In this document: one piece after another, positions 34,043 through 42,522 of the stretch
Layout: each line of letters begins with the position of its first letter
Position numbering within the stretch: position 1 is the first letter of the stretch
From: an uncultured Bacteroides sp.
GTDB lineage: Bacteria; Bacteroidota; Bacteroidia; Bacteroidales; Bacteroidaceae
Assembly (NCBI GenBank): GCA_947646015.1
Contig: CANSEY010000023.1
Location: 1-64,000 of the forward strand
DNA length: 64,000 nucleotides
Reading direction: 5' to 3'
Notes under the pieces: generated by a model
The model's database searches: none
Told to the model about the DNA's origin: nothing
The model's input: the letters and a program-made list of their open reading frames with translations, nothing else
Made by a program: the position numbers and the translations under genes

Positions 34043-35473
34043 ATGAAAGATACCACAAGAAACACATATTTAGCAGTAGACTTTGGAGGAGGAAGCGGTC
34101 GGGTCATCGCCGGCTCCCTTCTCCAGGGAAAGCTGGAATTAGAAGAAATACACCGCTTTACCAACCGGCAGGTTAAACTCGGGAATCATGTTTACTGGGA
34201 CTTTCCCTCCCTGTTCGAAGATATGAAAACCGGACTGAAACTTGCTGCACAAAAGGGATATCATGTCAAAGGAATCGGCATAGATACCTGGGGAGTAGAC
34301 TTCGGCCTGATTGACAAAAAAGGAAATTTACTGGGCAACCCCGTCTGCTATCGGGATGCCCGAACAGACGGAATGCCGGACAAGGTATTTCAAATACTGG
34401 ATGCACAAAAGCATTACGCCTGCACAGGCATACAAGTAATGCCTATCAATACGCTGTTTCAGCTTTACAGCATGCAACAGAATCAGGACGTACTGCTAGA
34501 AGTTGCACAGCGACTTCTCTTTATGCCCGACCTCTTCAGCTATTACCTGACGGGAGTAGCCAATAATGAATATTGCATAGCTTCCACCTCCGAACTGCTC
34601 GATGCACACCAACGAAACTGGTCGATGGATACCATCCGTACTTTGGGACTCCCCGAACACTTATTCGGAGAAATTATTCTGCCGGGAACTGTCAGAGGAA
34701 CACTTAAAGAAGAGATAGGCCGTGAAACAGGATTAGGCACCGTCGACATTATCGCTGTCGGCTCGCATGACACAGCCAGTGCCGTTGCTGCCGTTCCGGC
34801 AACTGAAGGTCAAGTAGCCTTTCTCAGTTCCGGCACCTGGTCATTGTTGGGAGTCGAAGTGGATGAACCCATATTGACGGAAGAAGCGAGACTGGCTCAA
34901 TTTACCAATGAAGGAGGCGTAGGCGGTCACATCCGATTCTTGCAAAACATTACCGGACTGTGGATTCTGCAACGCTTGATGAGCGAATGGAAGCTACGTG
35001 GCGAAGAACAAAGTTATGATATGATTCTTCCGCAAGCTGCGGACGCAGAAATTGACACGATTATTCCCGTGGACGATGCAGAGTTCATGAACCCCGAAAA
35101 TATGGAAACAGCCCTTCTGAACTACTGCCGGAATCATTCACTTAAAGTTCCCGGAAACAAGGCAGAAATGGTCAAATGCGTACTACAGTCACTGGCCTCC
35201 AAATATCGTGAGGCGGTAGCACAGCTCAATCGTTGTCTCCCCTCTCCGATTCACCGGCTAAACATTATCGGAGGAGGCTCACAAAATAAACTGCTCAACC
35301 AACTTACTGCCAACGCACTCGGCATCCCTGTTTATGCCGGACCGGTAGAAGCCACAGCAATGGGGAATATCCTGACTCAGGCAATGGCGAAAGGAGAAAT
35401 ATCCAGCCTCCGGGAAATCAGAGAAATAGTAAGCCGCAGTGTTACACCACAAGTATATTACCCTGAAAAATAA
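34043..35473 (+). CDS. fucK: L-fuculokinase (FGGY family, rhamnulokinase-like)
   Basis: A 476-residue FGGY carbohydrate kinase phosphorylating L-fuculose to L-fuculose-1-phosphate. Visible parts: phosphate-1 motif YLAVDFGGGSGRV at the start, the sugar-binding stretch GIGIDTWGVDFGLID, the SHDTASAVAAVP catalytic Asp region (about residue 240), SSGTWSLLGVE, and NIIGGGSQNKLLNQ. Overall it looks closer to rhamnulokinases (RhaB) than to E. coli FucK, so the fucose role rests on operon context. It lies 15 bp after fucA and 7 bp before the mutarotase gene. Confidence 0.93.
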   Translation: MKDTTRNTYLAVDFGGGSGRVIAGSLLQGKLELEEIHRFTNRQVKLGNHVYWDFPSLFEDMKTGLKLAAQKGYHVKGIGIDTWGVDFGLIDKKGNLLGNPVCYRDARTDGMPDKVFQILDAQKHYACTGIQVMPINTLFQLYSMQQNQDVLLEVAQRLLFMPDLFSYYLTGVANNEYCIASTSELLDAHQRNWSMDTIRTLGLPEHLFGEIILPGTVRGTLKEEIGRETGLGTVDIIAVGSHDTASAVAAVPATEGQVAFLSSGTWSLLGVEVDEPILTEEARLAQFTNEGGVGGHIRFLQNITGLWILQRLMSEWKLRGEEQSYDMILPQAADAEIDTIIPVDDAEFMNPENMETALLNYCRNHSLKVPGNKAEMVKCVLQSLASKYREAVAQLNRCLPSPIHRLNIIGGGSQNKLLNQLTANALGIPVYAGPVEATAMGNILTQAMAKGEISSLREIREIVSRSVTPQVYYPEK

Positions 35474-35480
35474 GAAAGAT

Positions 35481-35873
35481 ATGGAAACACCTCAAACTGG
35501 CTATCAAGTAAAAACCTACAACGTCCCTGTCAAGCGATATTGCCAGACTCTTGATCTACGGGATTCACCGGAGTTAATAGCTGAATATCGGAAAAGACAC
35601 AGCCAGGCAGAAGTTTGGCCCGAAATCCTTGCAGGAATCCATGAAGTTGGTATCCTTGAGATGGAAATTTACATTCTCGGCACCCGTTTGTTCATGATCG
35701 TCGAAGCACCCGTCGACTTTGACTGGGACACAGCCATGGCACGTCTGAACACTCTCCCCCGGCAACAAGAATGGGAAGAATACATGTCCATCCTCCAGCA
35801 GGCCGCTCCGGGAATGAGTTCCGCTGAGAAATGGAGACCCATGGAGAGAATGTTCCATTTATATAATACCTAA
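35481..35873 (+). CDS. L-fucose mutarotase of the RhaM (DUF718) family
   Basis: A 130-residue protein of the L-rhamnose mutarotase family, interconverting sugar anomers. The family signature is clear: LDLRDSPELIAEYRKRHS...WPEI, GILEMEIYILGTRLFMIVE, and W...M..F at the end (KWRPMERMFHL). The His of KRHS is the expected catalytic residue. Start METPQTGYQ at 35481; the longer frame from 35439 runs inside fucK. In this operon the substrate is presumably L-fucose (alpha/beta), providing the anomer used by the isomerase or permease. Confidence 0.88.
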   Translation: METPQTGYQVKTYNVPVKRYCQTLDLRDSPELIAEYRKRHSQAEVWPEILAGIHEVGILEMEIYILGTRLFMIVEAPVDFDWDTAMARLNTLPRQQEWEEYMSILQQAAPGMSSAEKWRPMERMFHLYNT

Positions 35874-35890
35874 AATAACAAGAAATTACC

Positions 35891-37207
35891 ATGAAACACA
35901 CTAAGCAGTCTATTATCTCAAAGGATGGCGTCAGCTATCTTATTCCATTCATACTTATTACCTCCTGCTTTGCACTGTGGGGATTTGCGAACGATATTAC
36001 CAACCCGATGGTAAAGGCATTCTCCAAAATTTTCCGGATGAGCGCTACCGACGGGGCACTGGTTCAGGTAGCCTTTTACGGTGGATATTTTGCCATGGCT
36101 TTCCCTGCCGCCATGTTCATCCGCAAATTCTCTTATAAAGCCGGAGTATTGTTAGGACTCGGCCTGTATGCTTTCGGAGCCTTCTTATTCTTTCCCGCCA
36201 AGATGACAGGAGAGTATTACCCGTTTCTGATCGCTTACTTTATTCTGACCTGCGGACTCTCCTTTCTGGAAACCAGTTGCAACCCCTATATACTTTCTAT
36301 GGGAACGGAAGAGACAGCTACAAGACGTCTGAACCTCGCCCAGTCTTTCAATCCAATGGGATCGCTGCTCGGAATGTACGTGGCGATGCAATTTATTCAG
36401 GCTAAACTGCACCCGATGGGCACTGATGAACGCGCTTTACTGAACGACAGTGAGTTTCAGGCCATCAAGGAAAGCGATCTTGCCGTATTGATAGCTCCTT
36501 ATCTCACTATCGGACTCGTTATTCTGGCGATGCTGCTTCTGATACGATTTGTAAAAATGCCCAAGAATGGAGATCAGAATCACAAAATAGATTTCTTTCC
36601 TACGCTAAAACGTATTTTCACCCAGACACGCTATCGGGAAGGTGTAATAGCACAATTCTTCTATGTGGGTGTTCAGATTATGTGCTGGACCTTTATCATT
36701 CAGTATGGTACACGCCTGTTTATGTCACCGGAATATGGCATGGATGAAAAAAGTGCGGAAGTTCTGTCCCAGCAATACAATATCGTAGCGATGGTTATTT
36801 TCTGTATCAGCCGCTTTATCTGTACTTTCATTCTGCGCTATCTCAATGCAGGGAAGTTGCTCATGATCCTTGCCATCTTCGGAGGCATTTTCACATTAGG
36901 AACGATCTTCCTTCAGAATATCTTCGGACTGTATTGTCTGGTAGCAGTTTCCGCCTGTATGTCTTTGATGTTCCCTACCATTTACGGAATTGCATTGAAA
37001 GGTATGGGAGACGATGCCAAGTTCGGGGCAGCCGGTCTGATTATGGCCATTTTGGGAGGTTCCATACTTCCTCCCTTGCAAGCAAGCATTATTGACATGA
37101 AAGAGATAGCTTCCATGCCGGCTGTCAATGTATCATTCATTTTGCCATTCATTTGTTTCCTGGTAATCATCGGTTATGGCTACCGTACAGTGAAAAGGAA
37201 CTGGTAA
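35891..37207 (+). CDS. fucP: L-fucose:H+ symporter
   Basis: A 438-residue MFS permease with about 12 helices. It keeps the family motif LWGFANDITNPMV, with the Asp matching E. coli FucP Asp46, and SFLETSCNPY, with the Glu matching Glu135; both matter for proton and sugar handling. It imports L-fucose for the enzymes encoded upstream. Last gene of the fuc operon; a hairpin made from the 22-bp array units with a T tail (37266-37313) follows and should end the transcript. Confidence 0.95.
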   Translation: MKHTKQSIISKDGVSYLIPFILITSCFALWGFANDITNPMVKAFSKIFRMSATDGALVQVAFYGGYFAMAFPAAMFIRKFSYKAGVLLGLGLYAFGAFLFFPAKMTGEYYPFLIAYFILTCGLSFLETSCNPYILSMGTEETATRRLNLAQSFNPMGSLLGMYVAMQFIQAKLHPMGTDERALLNDSEFQAIKESDLAVLIAPYLTIGLVILAMLLLIRFVKMPKNGDQNHKIDFFPTLKRIFTQTRYREGVIAQFFYVGVQIMCWTFIIQYGTRLFMSPEYGMDEKSAEVLSQQYNIVAMVIFCISRFICTFILRYLNAGKLLMILAIFGGIFTLGTIFLQNIFGLYCLVAVSACMSLMFPTIYGIALKGMGDDAKFGAAGLIMAILGGSILPPLQASIIDMKEIASMPAVNVSFILPFICFLVIIGYGYRTVKRNW

Positions 37208-37221
37208 AAACTAACTTTAAG

Positions 37222-37300
37222 ATAGTGACACTATCCTGTTGCGATAGTGTCAGCATCCCACTCATATAGTGACACTATCCGGACCGGATAGTGTCACTAT
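37222..37300. repeat. Four-unit palindrome array with exact 22-bp period (same words as at 9733)
   Basis: Units ATAGTGACACTAT (37222), ATAGTGTCAGCAT (37244, two or three bases decayed), ATAGTGACACTAT (37266) and ATAGTGTCACTAT (37288) are 22 bp apart with 9-bp spacers. This repeats the word and geometry of the array at 9733-9811, 27.5 kb away in another gene context. Confidence 0.92.
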
Positions 37301-37313
37301 CTTTTTTCTTTTT
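37266..37313 (+). terminator. Intrinsic terminator of the fuc operon built from array units 3 and 4
   Basis: ATAGTGACACTATCCG (37266-37281) pairs with CGGATAGTGTCACTAT (37285-37300), a 16-bp perfect stem with a 3-nt loop, followed by CTTTTTTCTTTTTT. Confidence 0.85.
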
Positions 37314-37356
37314 TATAAACTATTCCTTTTTTCTTCGTATCTTAATTTAATTTGTT

Positions 37357-37364
37357 TACATTTG
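37357..37364 (+). promoter_or_regulatory. Promoter -7 box of the sigma/anti-sigma genes
   Basis: TACATTTG matches TAnnTTTG, 29 bp before the sigma gene start. The -33 region coincides with the T-rich tail of the fuc terminator. Confidence 0.5.
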
Positions 37365-37393
37365 TCTTTCGATTTCAATAATCTGTTAACCCG

Positions 37394-37945
37394 ATGACCC
37401 CAGATCAAGACGAAAGACTTTTAGCGCAACAATTCGAAACAATATTCACGAAGTATTATTCAGTAGTGAAATATTTCGCCCTAATGCTGCTTAAATCCGA
37501 AGAAGACGCGAAGGATATTACCCAAGATGTTTTCACTAAACTATGGACTAAGCCTGAATTATGGGCAGAAGTTCCTAATCCGACTCCTTATATCTATACT
37601 CTTACTAAAAGTACAACTCTCAATTTTATCAAACACAAAAAAGTAGAATTGGCTTATCAGGAGAAAATTATAGAAAAAACTCTCATCGACGAACTTTTCC
37701 AATCAGAAGATACACTCAACCCCATCTATTATAAAGAGGCGCAACTAATCATCAAATTAGTTCTCGAACGTCTCCCGGAACAACGCAGAATGATTTTCGA
37801 AATGAGTCGTTTCAAGCATATGAGCAATCTTGAAATAGCCGAAAAACTAAATATTTCGAGACGAACAGTGGAACATCATATCTACTTAACTCTGCTTGAA
37901 ATGAAAAAAATCATCTTTTTTGCATTTTTTCTGCTACTCCCTTAA
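37394..37945 (+). CDS. ECF sigma factor of the N-glycan locus
   Basis: A 183-residue ECF sigma factor: region 2 (EDAKDITQDVFTKLWTKPE) and region 4 (MSNLEIAEKLNISRRTVEHHI) are clear. The C-terminus is unusually hydrophobic (IIFFAFFLLLP). With the FecR-like protein and the STN domain of SusC downstream, it forms a trans-envelope signalling chain that switches on the locus when SusC binds its glycan. In B. thetaiotaomicron such ECF/anti-sigma pairs control host-glycan loci. It should recognise a promoter upstream of susC, which I could not pinpoint. Confidence 0.92.
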   Translation: MTPDQDERLLAQQFETIFTKYYSVVKYFALMLLKSEEDAKDITQDVFTKLWTKPELWAEVPNPTPYIYTLTKSTTLNFIKHKKVELAYQEKIIEKTLIDELFQSEDTLNPIYYKEAQLIIKLVLERLPEQRRMIFEMSRFKHMSNLEIAEKLNISRRTVEHHIYLTLLEMKKIIFFAFFLLLP

Positions 37946-38004
37946 GTAAGCTGCCTTAGTTAATTGAAGTATTAATATAACAGTTATAACATTAATACCT
38001 CAAT

Positions 38005-38991
38005 ATGAAGAATTACTTTCAGAAAATAATAACATTATTCACCGGAAATGACTATCCGGAATCTACCCAGCAAGATTTCTACAAGTGGCTGGTAGATGAA
38101 GAGCATACTTCCGAAAAAGACGAAGCATTACAAAAATTATGGGATGAGGCTCATAAACAGAGAACTGCAACCGACATGCAGGAGGCTTATGAACTTTTGA
38201 AAAAGAATGCCGGAATACCTCCCATACAACGAAAAAGAACAATCCGACCGATTCATATATGGCAGGCTGCCGCTGCGGTTTTCTTTTTAGTAGCGGCTTC
38301 TTCTGTTTACCTTTCTACCATCGGCAAAGAAATACAAGAAACTCTTATTCAGCAATACATTCCAACTGCTGAAATAAGGACTCTCACTTTACCCGATGGA
38401 ACTCAGGTACAGCTGAACTCACAAAGTACACTTTTATATCCACAAAACTTTACCGGGAAAGATCGTAGTGTCTTTTTGATCGGTGAAGCTAACTTTAAAG
38501 TTAAACCGGATAAGAAACATCCGTTCATCGTCAAGTCCAATGATTTTCAGGTGACGGCGTTGGGTACGGAGTTCAACGTTTCGGCTTATCCGGAAAATCC
38601 GGTGTTGGCAGCCACATTGATTTCAGGAAGCGTATTGGTAGAATACAATAATTTAAAATCGCAGGTGATTCTAAAACCGAATGAGCAGCTGGCTTACAAC
38701 AAAAATACTCATTGCCATAGCCTGGACCATCCGGATATGAAGGAGGTTACCGCCTGGCAACGTGGAGAACTTGTGTTCAGAGAAATGTCCGTCAAAGATA
38801 TCATCACAATACTTGAACGTAAATATCCTTATACATTCGAGTATCAGCTCAAAACTCTGAAAGACGACAGATATAGTTTCCGGTTTAAAGACCAGGCACC
38901 ACTATCTGAGGTAATGGATGTGATAGTAAATGTAGTAGGCCAAATGAACTATAAGATAAAAGGAGACCGCTGCTATTTAATCCCAAAATAA
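38005..38991 (+). CDS. FecR-like anti-sigma factor
   Basis: A 328-residue FecR family protein: an N-terminal cytoplasmic sigma-binding part (about 1-85), one membrane helix (IWQAAAAVFFLVAASSVYLS, about residues 89-108), the periplasmic FecR domain (LTLPDGTQVQLNSQSTLLYP, then VSAYPENPVLAATLISGSV) and a C-terminal STN-interacting domain (LVFREMSVKDIITILERKYP). It holds the sigma factor until the STN domain of liganded SusC contacts its periplasmic part. It lies 59 bp after the sigma gene. Confidence 0.93.
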   Translation: MKNYFQKIITLFTGNDYPESTQQDFYKWLVDEEHTSEKDEALQKLWDEAHKQRTATDMQEAYELLKKNAGIPPIQRKRTIRPIHIWQAAAAVFFLVAASSVYLSTIGKEIQETLIQQYIPTAEIRTLTLPDGTQVQLNSQSTLLYPQNFTGKDRSVFLIGEANFKVKPDKKHPFIVKSNDFQVTALGTEFNVSAYPENPVLAATLISGSVLVEYNNLKSQVILKPNEQLAYNKNTHCHSLDHPDMKEVTAWQRGELVFREMSVKDIITILERKYPYTFEYQLKTLKDDRYSFRFKDQAPLSEVMDVIVNVVGQMNYKIKGDRCYLIPK

Positions 38992-39062
38992 TGGCTATCC
39001 CCCAAACAAAACAGTAAAAAAACAACAATATAATAACCTCTTTAACCACTAAAGACTTATGC

Positions 39063-39103
39063 AAAAAAGTATCCGGAATGGAGCCCTAACTCTATCCCGG
39101 ATA
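39063..39103 (-). terminator. Minus-strand intrinsic terminator in the susC leader
   Basis: Read on the minus strand, TATCCGGGATAGAG (39103-39090) pairs with CTCCATTCCGGATA (39083-39070) with one mismatch and one wobble, loop TTAGGG, then CTTTTTTG. On the plus strand the same hairpin lacks a T tail, so it is a terminator only for antisense transcription. Confidence 0.7.
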
Positions 39104-39187
39104 TGAAATCAAAATTCTCAATATTAGAGTTTTACTCTATCCAATTACCGTGAAATAATTTAGTTAATAACCTAATACTAAGAAAAT
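39066..39187 (-). ncRNA. Candidate cis-antisense RNA over the susC leader (DonS-like position)
   Basis: The minus strand carries a TAAATTTG -7 box inside the first codons of susC (39199-39192) and a terminator about 100 nt further (39103-39063). The predicted RNA of about 120 nt is fully antisense to the 5' leader and start codon of susC. Antisense small RNAs at exactly this place, between anti-sigma and susC, repress host-glycan loci in Bacteroides (DonS of B. fragilis). The -33 box is weak: TTTG copies lie 16 and 23 bp away rather than 19-21. Confidence 0.6.
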
Positions 39188-42100
39188 GCTACAAATTTAT
39201 GAATTTATAGTAGATCAAACCGCAAAGGGAAGAAGTTTTTTACTTTTTTTCTGTTTGTTAATGATGCAAGCACCCTCCTTTGCACAAAGTAGTGCCAAGA
39301 TCACAATTCAGAAGAAAAATATATCTGTTATCGAGGCACTTAAGGAAGTAGAAAGACAATCCGATTATTCTGTCGGATACAATGATTCGCAACTGAAAAA
39401 CAAGCCTGTTTTAAATCTTGACCTAAAAGCTGTGGCATTAGAGAATGCCCTTAAACAAATCCTCCAAGGAAGTGGATTTACTTATCAGTTCAAAGATAAG
39501 TATATCATGATTATTCCCGACAAAAAGCCAAAAGAAACTCCTGCAAAAAAAGTAAGTGGAATGGTCATTGACGAAAACAATGAACCACTGATCGGAGTGA
39601 ATATAAAAGTAGAAGGAAGCTCCGAAGGTGCAATCACCGATATTGATGGAAATTTCAATATAATGGCTCCTCAAGGTAGTACATTAAGCTTCACTTATGT
39701 GGGATATACACCTCAAACTGTGAAAATAACAGATAAGAGCATCTATGAAATAAGATTGGCAAGTGATACTAAACAGCTGAACGAAGTGGTAGTCACCGCT
39801 CTAGGTATCAAACGCGAACAGAAAGCGTTGAGTTACAATGTGCAGCAAGTCAAAAATGACCAATTGACAACAATCAAAGACGCTAACTTTGTGAACAGCT
39901 TGAGTGGTAAGGTAGCGGGTGTCATTATCAATAGCAGTTCTTCCGGTGTCGGCGGTGCCAGCAAAGTAGTGATGCGCGGTACAAAATCCATCGAAAAGAG
40001 TAATAATGCACTTTATGTAATCGACGGTATACCTATGTATAACTTCGGAGGTGGTGGCAGCACAGAATTTGGTTCAAAAGGAGAGACGGAAAGCATTGCC
40101 GACCTCAATCCGGATGACATCGAAAGTCTGTCCGTTCTTACGGGAGCAGCCGCAGCCGCCCTTTATGGCAGCAATGCTGCGAATGGCGCTATTATTGTCA
40201 CTACAAAAAAAGGGAAAATAGGGAAATTACAGGCCAGTGTTTCTACCGGCATCGACTGGTTGAAACCATTCGTAATGCCCGAATTTCAAAACCGTTACGG
40301 GACAGGAAGTAACGGTAAATCTGACGGTTCCACCGTATGGAGCTGGGGACCTAAGATGGGAAACAGTCCTGGCTACACCCCCAACGACTTTCTAAAAACA
40401 GGAGCTGTTTACAACAATTCAGTCACTTTATCCACCGGTACGGAAAAGAACCAGACTTTCTTCTCTGCCGCTGCGCTGAACTCCGACGGAATGATTCCCA
40501 ACAATAGGTATAACAGATATAATTTTACTTTCCGCAACACTACAAGTTTCCTCAATGACAAGATGAAACTAGACGTAGGAGCCAGCTACATCCTGCAAAA
40601 CGACCGTAATATGACTAATCAGGGACAGTATTCCAATCCTTTAGTTCCTGCTTACCTTTATCCGCGTGGTGATAATTTCTCTACAGTCAAGGTCTTTGAA
40701 CGCTACAACGAAGCTCGCAAAATCAACGAACAGTTCTGGCCATCGGGCGAAGGTGACCTCCGCATGCAAAATCCTTATTGGATAGCCTATCGTAATCTAC
40801 GTGAAAACAGTAAAAAACGTTATATGCTCTCTGCAGGATTAACTTACGACGTACTCGACTGGCTAAGTTTATCAGGACGCATCCGCATAGATAATTCAAA
40901 CAACACGTATGAGCAAAAATACTATGCAAGTACCATCACTACACTTACCGAAGGTAGCGAACAAGGATACTACGGCATAGAAAAGAGTGGAAACAGCCAG
41001 ACGTACGCTGACTTTCTTGTAAATATTAACAAGAGAGTGGGCGACTTCACTATCGTAGCCAATATTGGTACATCATTAAGCGACAACAGCTATGATATGC
41101 TAGGCTACAACGGTCCGATACAGGAAAAAGGAATACCTAATGTATTCAACGTATTCGACCTTGATAACACAAAGAAACGCGCCACACAAGAAGGATGGGA
41201 AGAAATGACCCAATCCATATTTGCAAGTGCGGAAGTGGGATGGAAGAGTATGCTCTATCTTACTTTAACAGGACGTAACGACTGGGCTTCACAATTACTG
41301 GGTTCGTCACAAACCTCTTTCTTCTATCCCTCCGTCGGACTTTCCGGCGTGATCAGCGAAATGGTCAAGCTCCCCGAATGGATTGATTATTTGAAAGTAC
41401 GCGGATCATTCAGTTCCGTAGGTATGCCCTACCCTCGATTCCTGACTATCCCAACTTATAAATATGATACCACGATATTAGGATGGCTACCCAAAACACA
41501 TTATCCTATCGGTAAGCTTTATCCGGAACGTACGGATTCATGGGAAGCCGGCTTAGACGCCACTTTCTTCAAAGACCTTCGCCTAAGTGCTTCATTCTAC
41601 TATGCCAATACTTATAACCAAACCTTCGACCCCAAAATATCCGCTTCCTTCGGATACTCCAAATTCTACGTTCAAACAGGTTACGTTCGCAATATGGGTA
41701 TGGAAGGAATGTTGAGCTACGGACACCGCTGGAATGAATTTGGCTGGAATAGCAATTTTACTTTCTCATGGAATAAAAACAAGATTATTGAATTAGTAAA
41801 AGACTTCCATCACCCCGAGACAGGCAAGATACTCAATATACCCGAACTTGAAATGAATGGCTTGGGCTATTCACGTTTCATCTTGAAAGAAGGCGGAACT
41901 TTGGGCGACCTCTACTCTAAAGCCGACCTTGTACGTAATGACAAAGGTTATATTGAGATGGACGCCAATGGTGCTTTGGCCAAAGATGCCAACGTAGAAC
42001 CGATCAAATTGGGAAGCGTGTTACCTAAAGCCAACTTTGCTTTCAGTAACGAGTTCACATACAAAGGTGTTTCTGCCGGCTTCCTGCTTTCCTGCCGGTT

Positions 42101-42518
42101 GGGAGGTATCGTTTATTCTGCCACGCAAGCAGCTCTCGACCAATACGGAGTATCTGAAGCCAGTGCAAAAGCCCGCGACGCAGGCGGTGTAGTTATCAAC
42201 GGACGCACTATGATCAATGCCCAGCAATGGTACGAAACAATTGGCAGTTCCAGCGGACTCCCGCAATACTATACTTACAGCGCAACTAATATTCGCCTGC
42301 AAGAAGCACATATCGGATATACTATTCCCCGCCGTTGGTTGAAAAACATATGTGATATCAACGTGTCTTTGGTAGGGCGTAATCTCTGGATGATTTATTG
42401 CAAAGCACCTTTCGATCCCGAATCAGTCGCTACTACCAGCAACTATTATCAAGGGATAGATTACTTCATGATGCCGAGCACCCGCAACATCGGGTTTAAT
42501 GTTAAGTTTAACTTCTAA
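39186..42518 (+). CDS. SusC-like TonB-dependent transporter with STN signalling domain
   Basis: 1110 residues: signal peptide (cut near SFAQ, about residue 34), STN domain (about 38-112: ITIQKKNISVIEALKEVERQ), carboxypeptidase-like domain (about 122-200: VSGMVIDENNEPLIGVNI), plug (LNEVVVTALGIKREQ, ALYVIDGIPM) and a 22-strand barrel ending in aromatic Phe (FNVKFNF). SusC proteins import oligosaccharides across the outer membrane with TonB energy. The STN domain is what SusC proteins under ECF/anti-sigma control carry. With SusD as lid it should import N-glycan oligosaccharides released by the GH18 enzyme of this locus. Confidence 0.95.
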   Translation: MLQIYEFIVDQTAKGRSFLLFFCLLMMQAPSFAQSSAKITIQKKNISVIEALKEVERQSDYSVGYNDSQLKNKPVLNLDLKAVALENALKQILQGSGFTYQFKDKYIMIIPDKKPKETPAKKVSGMVIDENNEPLIGVNIKVEGSSEGAITDIDGNFNIMAPQGSTLSFTYVGYTPQTVKITDKSIYEIRLASDTKQLNEVVVTALGIKREQKALSYNVQQVKNDQLTTIKDANFVNSLSGKVAGVIINSSSSGVGGASKVVMRGTKSIEKSNNALYVIDGIPMYNFGGGGSTEFGSKGETESIADLNPDDIESLSVLTGAAAAALYGSNAANGAIIVTTKKGKIGKLQASVSTGIDWLKPFVMPEFQNRYGTGSNGKSDGSTVWSWGPKMGNSPGYTPNDFLKTGAVYNNSVTLSTGTEKNQTFFSAAALNSDGMIPNNRYNRYNFTFRNTTSFLNDKMKLDVGASYILQNDRNMTNQGQYSNPLVPAYLYPRGDNFSTVKVFERYNEARKINEQFWPSGEGDLRMQNPYWIAYRNLRENSKKRYMLSAGLTYDVLDWLSLSGRIRIDNSNNTYEQKYYASTITTLTEGSEQGYYGIEKSGNSQTYADFLVNINKRVGDFTIVANIGTSLSDNSYDMLGYNGPIQEKGIPNVFNVFDLDNTKKRATQEGWEEMTQSIFASAEVGWKSMLYLTLTGRNDWASQLLGSSQTSFFYPSVGLSGVISEMVKLPEWIDYLKVRGSFSSVGMPYPRFLTIPTYKYDTTILGWLPKTHYPIGKLYPERTDSWEAGLDATFFKDLRLSASFYYANTYNQTFDPKISASFGYSKFYVQTGYVRNMGMEGMLSYGHRWNEFGWNSNFTFSWNKNKIIELVKDFHHPETGKILNIPELEMNGLGYSRFILKEGGTLGDLYSKADLVRNDKGYIEMDANGALAKDANVEPIKLGSVLPKANFAFSNEFTYKGVSAGFLLSCRLGGIVYSATQAALDQYGVSEASAKARDAGGVVINGRTMINAQQWYETIGSSSGLPQYYTYSATNIRLQEAHIGYTIPRRWLKNICDINVSLVGRNLWMIYCKAPFDPESVATTSNYYQGIDYFMMPSTRNIGFNVKFNF

Positions 42519-42522
42519 AACC

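Noticed and set aside
39070..39103. Riboswitch in the susC leader
   Set aside because: The hairpin has a T tail only on the minus strand, which fits an antisense RNA terminator better than a plus-strand switch.
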